Shown in pieces: positions 7,282 to 12,780 of a stretch of DNA of 12,780 nucleotides. A program made the position numbers and the translations under genes. Every line of letters begins with the position of its first letter. The stretch's first letter is position 1. Source of the DNA: Chloromonas sp. AAM2. Lineage: Eukaryota > Chlorophyta > Chlorophyceae > Chlamydomonadales > Chlamydomonadaceae. The notes beneath the pieces were generated by a model. It saw nothing but the letters and a program-made list of their open reading frames with translations. It searched no databases and was not told the origin of the DNA. The DNA lies in contig QAXH01002204.1 in assembly GCA_004335635.1 (NCBI GenBank), positions 1 to 12,780 of the forward strand, written 5' to 3'.

Positions 7282-10200
7282 TCACAGGACAGCTTGTATG
7301 AGTGAGGGTCCCTCCCTGTTGATGGCCTGCTGCAGCGCCAGGCACAAGTCCCCAGCCGTGGCTGCACGCGAGCCAGGCACCCCCAGGCCCTGCGCCAGGC
7401 CCAGCCAGTCAAGGGCAGGGCTGCCCAGGTCGGTCAACTGGCGCGTGGCAGGGCCCATGCCAGGCACTCGCTGACGCGCACACTCAACCTGCAAAGCACC
7501 GTTGATCAAAACGGTATCCAGCCTTGTTCACAACATTATTCAATTTCACCTCTTGCATGCCTTGTTAGCGTATGCACCATTCACAGAGAAGAACAAGGGT
7601 CTGTGTGCCAGGCAACAAACACACAAAGCTTTAGCAGTGTCATGGTGCCTTCCTAGCGCCGTAAGCTGCATGAGCCCCCGTCCTACAGCACCATGGTAGC
7701 AGAGTTGCCATCCCTTCACGGCCTGAGACCTTGAGGCTCTTAGAACTTTGGACCACCTCCTACACTTCAATTTCTGTAGGACAACCCTTCACCCCACCCG
7801 CGCACCCCGCCCACTCCGTCCGCCACACCCTTCACCCCACCCACGGAGGCTGCAAAGGTTTAACTGCCTTGAGGGTTGTACGCGTGACTGGAGGGAGCCC
7901 TGCTTTGTGATGCGTTGGGTGAGTCTGCAAATGACATACCATGATGCAGCGCACCCTCAGGATGTTGTATGTGTTGTTGGCGCAGATGATAGTGATCACA
8001 TGGGCTTGCTCGCGTGCTTGACTCCACAGCGCCTGCGCACAGAAGAGGCATGAGCGGGGCAAGAGGTTGCCACACACATCAGGGGAACCACCATGGGACA
8101 AGAAACAGGATGTGTACCGCCCCTGAACTACTAGCACCCACATCCCATTCCTTCATTGATGAGTTCTCCGCTGTAAACAGACACATGCAGTTCCCCGCTG
8201 TGAGTGAGCGCATGCGCATGCGCGTGCGCGAATGTGTGCGCGTGTGCGCGCGCGTGTGCGTGCGCGTGTGCGTTCGCGTGCATTTTTGCACCTGCAATGA
8301 GTACATGGCTGACCCGTCCGCTTGTAGATTGATGACACAGCGGTCGGGGCAGGCCAGAGCTGCACCCAGGGCCAACGGGGGTCCGCTGCCTATAGCTCCG
8401 CCGGTCAGGGTCAGATGGCTGAAGAGAGGGCAGGCCTGGGGAAGCAAGGGCCGGACTGTTGAGACTGCTGTTGTTTCTGTTGTGTGCAATACTTCATCCG
8501 TTGTATGAGGGGGACAGACAAGCACAATGGGGGCAAGGGGATGCACACAAGGGCAGAAACGGAAGCCATTTACGTTAGCAGAGACTCATGGAGGGGCAGC
8601 CTCACGTTTACAGCATCCCTACCAGAGCGTGCGCGGCATTGCACGGTCAGCATACATTATTGGGTTATGATGGTGGCACTTGCCTTGGACGCCTCCCAGT
8701 AGGTGCCCCCACTGGTCAGCGACTCGTCCACCAGCACACACCCCTCCGGCTGCAGGGCGGCCACACACTGGCACAGCACAGCTGGGCTCAGACGCGCGCC
8801 TGCGGCACACAGCACGGCGGACAGCAGTGACGCGGGCACTGTTCATTGGGTGCCTCAGTGTGCGCACTGGTGTTTTTTTTTATTTGTTGCATCAGGGAAG
8901 CCATTGGGTATGTGCCGTTTGAACAGCCTCGGCTAATGCAGAACCTTGGGGTGGAGAACAACAATGAGAATGGATGGTCATGATGCATTGGGTGCACATC
9001 ACTGACGAGCTGAGACGTGTGCCTGCACACATATACAAGCAATAGCAGACAACAGAGAGTAGCAATTGAGTGAAAAAAAAGCACGGCAGTCTTGGGGTGC
9101 GGAGCACCATGACTCGTATGGTACTACCATGCCAGTGTCAGCATGGAAAGAAGAAAGCTTGATGGTAGAAGCACCATGGAGATGAGAGAACGCAACTGAT
9201 GCCCTTTCTAGCAGAACACTTGGAACCCTTCATGAGCTTGACTGTTATCCTACGGGTTGCAAGCCCCCTTGTAGAGCAGACAGCTGACCACTGGCATGAA
9301 AGTTGCTTGGCCATTGCCTTGAGCTCGTGGGCCACACTGTGTCGAACACCGTTCACTCCAGAGGTTGTTGTTGATTCCAGTCAATGCCGGTCAGGCAGAG
9401 GTGCTCGGCACTTGCCGTGTCCTGCAACGGCTTTCTTATTTGCAAACACACATACGAGATGGTTCCAGCATCAGTTGAGCATAACAGCTCAGTGGTGGTG
9501 GCGCACCTGCAGCCGGCACCACTGGCCGCCTAAGTGCGGGGAACAGCCCTCCGCAGTCGACACCGGGCGTCACTGTCTGCGCGGCCCGCAGCTCAGTAGC
9601 TAGTGCAGCCAGCACTGCCGCCACCCCACGGGGCATCCCACTCGCTCCGTCCAGCTCCCAGACTGAGTCCTGAGCAGGTGTACAAAAGCGCGTGCAGCAA
9701 GGAGCAATGTACCACAAGTGTATTGGTTGAAGCACAATTGCTCAATGTGCTGGTTGGAGTACTATTTTTGAATGTATACAGTGACAGACCTGAGTACAGC
9801 ACTTAACGAACCTTCAGCAGACGTATTGGTTGGAGTACGTGCCTCAAAGAGCAGGGCATTGTGGAGGCTTGTTCCTGCTGTCCATACTGTTGTTCAATTC
9901 AGAAAGGTGAAGGTAACAAATGAGCACAGTACATTGACAAATCCCAAGTCTTGGTATGCCATATACTTGCTGTCCAGACTGAGGTACAGACAGTACCTGT
10001 ATGGCCTGGGGGTAGTGCCTGGGCCCACCATCGTCCATCGGTTGAAGCTTTCCCACCTCTTACGCCCGACCCCACGACTGCAAGAACCTGACCTAGTTGA
10101 ACAAGGTACTGCTGCTTGAGTAGTCATGCGTGCCTGCGTTTGCCTCCACACACCTTGGCAGCCAGTGCCCAGCGTCAGTTCAAGATTTCTCCCCTATTAC

Positions 10201-10544
10201 GACAGTACACCTGGCCGCATGTGGGCACTCTGGCCTGGGTGAGTGACGTGGCCTGCTCTGCTTCCATACCTTGGCTACGAGTGCGTCTGGCACCAGCTGG
10301 CTTGGGCCATCTGCGTATCCAAAGTTAGCCACAGGCAGACGTGCGTCTACTGTCACAAGCATCTCATACCGGGCAAGCTCCCTGCAGGTCAGATTGACAA
10401 GGAACCAAGCTGACAGGTCGAGGTCAGTGCAAACCACATCGTATCCCTTCTCAAGCCCAGCACCTTGCCAACGTGCAATAGTGACCAGCAGTAGGTGTCC
10501 CGGATGTCGTCTCACGCATATGCAACCGTGCAGATTGTGACACC

Positions 10545-10579
<35 letters not shown>

Positions 10580-12780
10580 GAGAGATTAGATTCGGTAACT
10601 TGAATCCTGGGATGCGGCTGGCTACCCAAGGCCCCCACCCTCCCACCTCCAAGTTGGCGCTTTTTCTCAACACAGTTGATTTGCTCAACGGTCTCTGTAC
10701 CAGCTAACCTAATGAACAATGTGGAAACTGGTCGTTACCCTAGGCTACCCTAAGAGTAAGTGCCCACCTTGCCGCTTCCTGTGGGAAGTAAGGCAGTCGT
10801 GTGACGTGTGGCAGCCCTGCACCGCGATCGACGCGTGCAAATGCGTTTTCCCCGAGCAGTGTAGCGCCGCATGCAGCCGCGACCAGGCCCGCGTTGCGCA
10901 GCGCTGATCCCTCCGACAGGAGCGCCTCGCCGCCGAGATAAAGCGCGGCTTTGCCGCGCGGCGTGCGTTTCAGCGCTGCCGCACACTGCTGGACGAACGC
11001 GAGCACCTGCACACGGTGTGTTTTTGCAGTGTGAACTGGTGTAATGATAAGGGCCATCCACTGGACAAACACCATTTACTGAACAGGTGACACCTACCAT
11101 ACAATGGATTCCTGTACGCGCAAAAAGTGTCATTGAACTGCGCACCAGTGTGGAACAGATGCCCAACAACGCATGGAACGTGTGGTCCCAGACGATTCCA
11201 ATGTACACCATGGGATTCGTATCATCTCATTAACCAACGGGAGTGCATGGGTCGGCTGGGTGTCCGGGCAGCGGCCATGGCAGCTAGAAATGGTTTGATA
11301 CGCCACCAGTTGGATCCAGCCATGTCCGTTCTATCAGATGGCAAATACTGATAGTACCATTTACTATCCCTCGCAGACACATACGAGAAGTTTGCGGCCT
11401 AATACCTGTTGAGGAAGGGCCACAGCTGATGAGTTCAATCCGCTACCGAGGCCTGTCGACTGAGGACGTGTTGAGGCCAGCGCAGTCATAGAGCCAGCAG
11501 TGGGTGATGGCTCTGCCTGCCAGCTGAGATCATGAGGCACGACAAGTGTGACCACCCTGCTGTCGGCTTGACCAGCAGTGACCTGCCACGAGGGTGGGGC
11601 AGGTGGCAGGTCACACTGACTGCTGGTCAGTGTCTGAAGCACCTGGCCTGCTAACGTGGCCCAATCACTGTTTGAACCTGCAAAATCGTGTAAACAAATA
11701 TGTGCATAATCAGGGTTGCCAGGCAGGGTTGAGCATCTGGTGCTTTGCAAACCATGCAAGTGGTACTGCACCGATCAGGCAAATGTAGATGGCTTGAAAT
11801 GTATACTGCACAGAGCATGAAAAATATGTAGAGGCCATCTGTGGTGATTTCGTTGATTGGATTCCAGCCGTAGTAGAGCTGATTGGCGGGTGATTGGTAT
11901 CTGAAGCGAAATCTAACAATGCGAGAGATTCACGATTGAGCAGCCTCAAGGCTTACCATAATTCTTAGGTCATTATATTAAGCAGGGTTTGAATCGGAGC
12001 AAGAAGCAAGCCCGCCAGAACAGCTGCTCACCCTTGTCTGCTGTAGAAGTGGGTCTGGCCACAGCTCGAGACACGGTACAGGCTAGACCTGAGATGTCCA
12101 TGGCCAGCAGTGGGTCCGCATCCACATGCCACGTGGCCTGTGCAATAACATCACTGACCGACAGAGTGATGCACGTGCTTGCATGAGGCAAGCTGGCACA
12201 GACAGCACCTGGTTTCCAAAGGTACATCCCACCACCAGTTCTTCTCAGACACAGTTTTTGAAGCTGTTTGTTGAGTTCAAATCTTTTCTGCTCGACCATT
12301 AGCAGAGAACAGCAAACGCAGACGTTTTTCCTTTCCTGTTTGGTCAGCCACTGAGCTGATGTGCATTGATCTCTGGTGTAGTGGTGCAGTTATAGGTTGT
12401 GCTGTTTGTCTCCCTGCCACCCTTGCCCCTGCTGAGCAGTCCTCCCTGGACTGAAGGCCATGTAACACACACTCACACACACAGTCCCAATACAGACACT
12501 TTAAGTGTCACTCCGACTCAAATCGATCAGGTTTTATCTAGAGCAAGCTTCCATGATGTTCGCTTTTGTCTGCGTTCATGGCAGCACAACCTGACCGGTT
12601 GCCTTTACACTAATGTCTACGGTTTGGAAGCTTAAGCAGAAGCCCACACTCCCAACACGTACCATGTCGCCAACGATGACGAGCACAGGCGTGCGTGCAC
12701 GTCGGGCGTTGTGAAGGTTAGCCAGCGCGTTGGCAAGTCCTGGTCCAAGGTGAAGCAGTGCCATGGCGGGTTTGCGAGCC
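7282..12780 (-). CDS. Thiamine-diphosphate-dependent acetolactate-synthase-like enzyme (5' partial, ten exons seen)
   Basis: ThDP-dependent enzyme acting on a 2-oxo acid or related substrate; reaction not assignable. Exons on the minus strand: 12780-12663 (continues outside), 12137-12032, 11677-11406, 11006-10768, 10381-10270, 9669-9507, 8799-8684, 8435-8292, 8032-7955, 7488-7282. They give 517 residues plus TGA, all in frame. Residues 1-39 hold the PYR-domain segment [20 protein letters not shown] and a VIVGDM strand. Residues about 120-126 (LVVPHDL) end the PYR domain. Residues about 166-282 form the central domain ([27 protein letters not shown]). Residues about 340-517 form the ThDP-binding domain, with LTGGAIGSG, the motif [13 protein letters not shown] (D415) and ANN (N442-N443), ending GPSLIQAVL. 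The first Gly of the usual GDG is Ala. The canonical AHAS C-terminal QWED-type motif is absent; the pattern resembles the IlvX/benzoylformate-decarboxylase-like branch. Roughly the first 65 residues, including the catalytic Glu and any targeting peptide, lie outside the window. Confidence 0.88.
7785..7842 (-). repeat. C-rich direct repeat; G-quadruplex motif on the coding strand of the ThDP gene
   Basis: CCCTTCACCCCACCC occurs at 7785-7799 and 7828-7842 on the plus strand. On the minus strand, which is the sense strand of the surrounding intron (7489-7954), 7812-7785 reads as five G-runs of three or four with loops of 1, 5, 1 and 4. This meets the usual G3+N1-7 rule, so pre-mRNA or the non-template strand could fold into a quadruplex. 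Confidence 0.8.
8208..8283. repeat. Alternating purine-pyrimidine (CG/TG/CA) tract, Z-DNA type
   Basis: Nearly perfect alternation of purine and pyrimidine over 76 bases, with 42 uninterrupted bases at 8232-8273 and much of it CG and TG steps. It begins eight bases inside the intron 8033-8291 of the ThDP gene, immediately after its GTGCAA donor. Confidence 0.9.
8436..8683 (-). other. GC-AG intron of the ThDP gene
   Basis: Exon 8799-8684 ends TCCAAG and is followed by GCAAGT, the standard GC-type donor (AAG/GCAAGT). The acceptor is CTTCCCCAG before 8435. Only this donor keeps phase 0 into the next exon ([16 protein letters not shown]). The nearest GT (GCAA/GTGCC, four bases downstream) would shift the frame. 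Confidence 0.8.
9719..9840. repeat. Three diverged copies of a TATTGGTTGGAGTAC-like word in a ThDP-gene intron
   Basis: Related words lie at 9720-9734 (TATTGGTTGAAGCAC), 9748-9762 (TGCTGGTTGGAGTAC) and 9824-9838 (TATTGGTTGGAGTAC). They lie in the intron 9670-10269. Spacing is irregular, so this is not a clean tandem array; it may be the remnant of one. Confidence 0.55.
10549..10576. repeat. (GA)14 microsatellite in a ThDP-gene intron
   Basis: Fourteen uninterrupted GA units, followed by a short degenerate extension. Located mid-intron (10382-10767). It reads as (CU)14 in the transcript, a strong polypyrimidine run far from the acceptor. Confidence 0.95.
11569..11629. repeat. 21-bp inverted repeat inside a coding exon of the ThDP gene
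   Basis: The left arm 11569-11589 pairs with 11603-11614 plus 11621-11629. All 21 bases pair, with a six-base bulge (11615-11620) and a 13-base loop. It lies in exon 11677-11406 and encodes the segment around [19 protein letters not shown], just before LVVPHDL. Frame is kept through it. Confidence 0.85.
12465..12483. repeat. Interrupted (CA)n microsatellite in the first visible ThDP-gene intron
   Basis: ACACACAC, then TC, then ACACACACA, within the intron 12138-12662. It is a short simple repeat with no visible link to splice sites. Confidence 0.85.

Noticed and set aside
8014..8508. Long plus-strand open frame of 164 codons
   Set aside because: It runs antisense to the two ThDP-motif exons and through the Z-DNA tract, giving an Arg/Val/Cys-rich low-complexity stretch. 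It is a shadow.
10180..10719. A single 179-codon minus-strand gene
   Set aside because: Only 10270-10381 of it is real ThDP exon. The rest translates intron, including the (GA)14 tract as Leu-Ser repeats.

Overview
The window looks like nuclear DNA from an intron-dense eukaryote, most likely a unicellular green alga. This rests on short GT-AG introns of about 200-700 bases, TTGCAG-like acceptors, GTGAGT/GTAAGT/GTGCGT-type donors, moderate GC and many simple repeats. A Trebouxiophyceae-type alga would fit, but that is an inference from style and not from any marker gene. There are no bacterial-style operons, tRNAs, rRNAs, CRISPR arrays or intact transposons that I can see.

Two protein-coding genes can be rebuilt exon by exon, and they converge. 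Gene 1 (+, 1055-4569, nine exons, 352 aa) is a secreted SGNH/GDSL lipase/esterase. It has a signal peptide, an FGDS nucleophile block (S47), a GHND block (N143) and a terminal D291-P-L-H294 block. All nine exons join in frame. Gene 2 (-, 12780 to 7282, ten exons seen, 5' end outside the window) is a thiamine-diphosphate-dependent enzyme of the acetolactate-synthase-like superfamily. It is nearest to the poorly characterised bacterial IlvX/benzoylformate-decarboxylase-like branch and is not the canonical branched-chain-amino-acid AHAS. All ten exons also join in frame; one intron is GC-AG.

Layout: 1-1054 is the upstream flank and putative promoter of gene 1, rich in GCATG/CATGC words, with no convincing gene. 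1055-4569 is gene 1; its last intron carries a 28-bp minisatellite with a 56-bp higher-order period. 5093-5287 is a probable alternative last exon of gene 1 that would add a Pro/Ser/Ala linker and a GPI-anchor-like hydrophobic tail. 5288-7281 is the convergent intergenic region, with only weak small reading frames. 7282-12780 is gene 2, whose introns carry a Z-DNA-type tract, a G-quadruplex motif on the coding strand, (GA)14 and other repeats; one coding exon contains a 21-bp inverted repeat.

The two genes are not obviously in one pathway. Gene 1 would act on ester or acyl substrates in the secretory pathway or at the cell surface. Gene 2 would do ThDP-dependent 2-oxo-acid chemistry. The most interesting observation is the possible choice between a soluble and a membrane-anchored form of the lipase by splicing.
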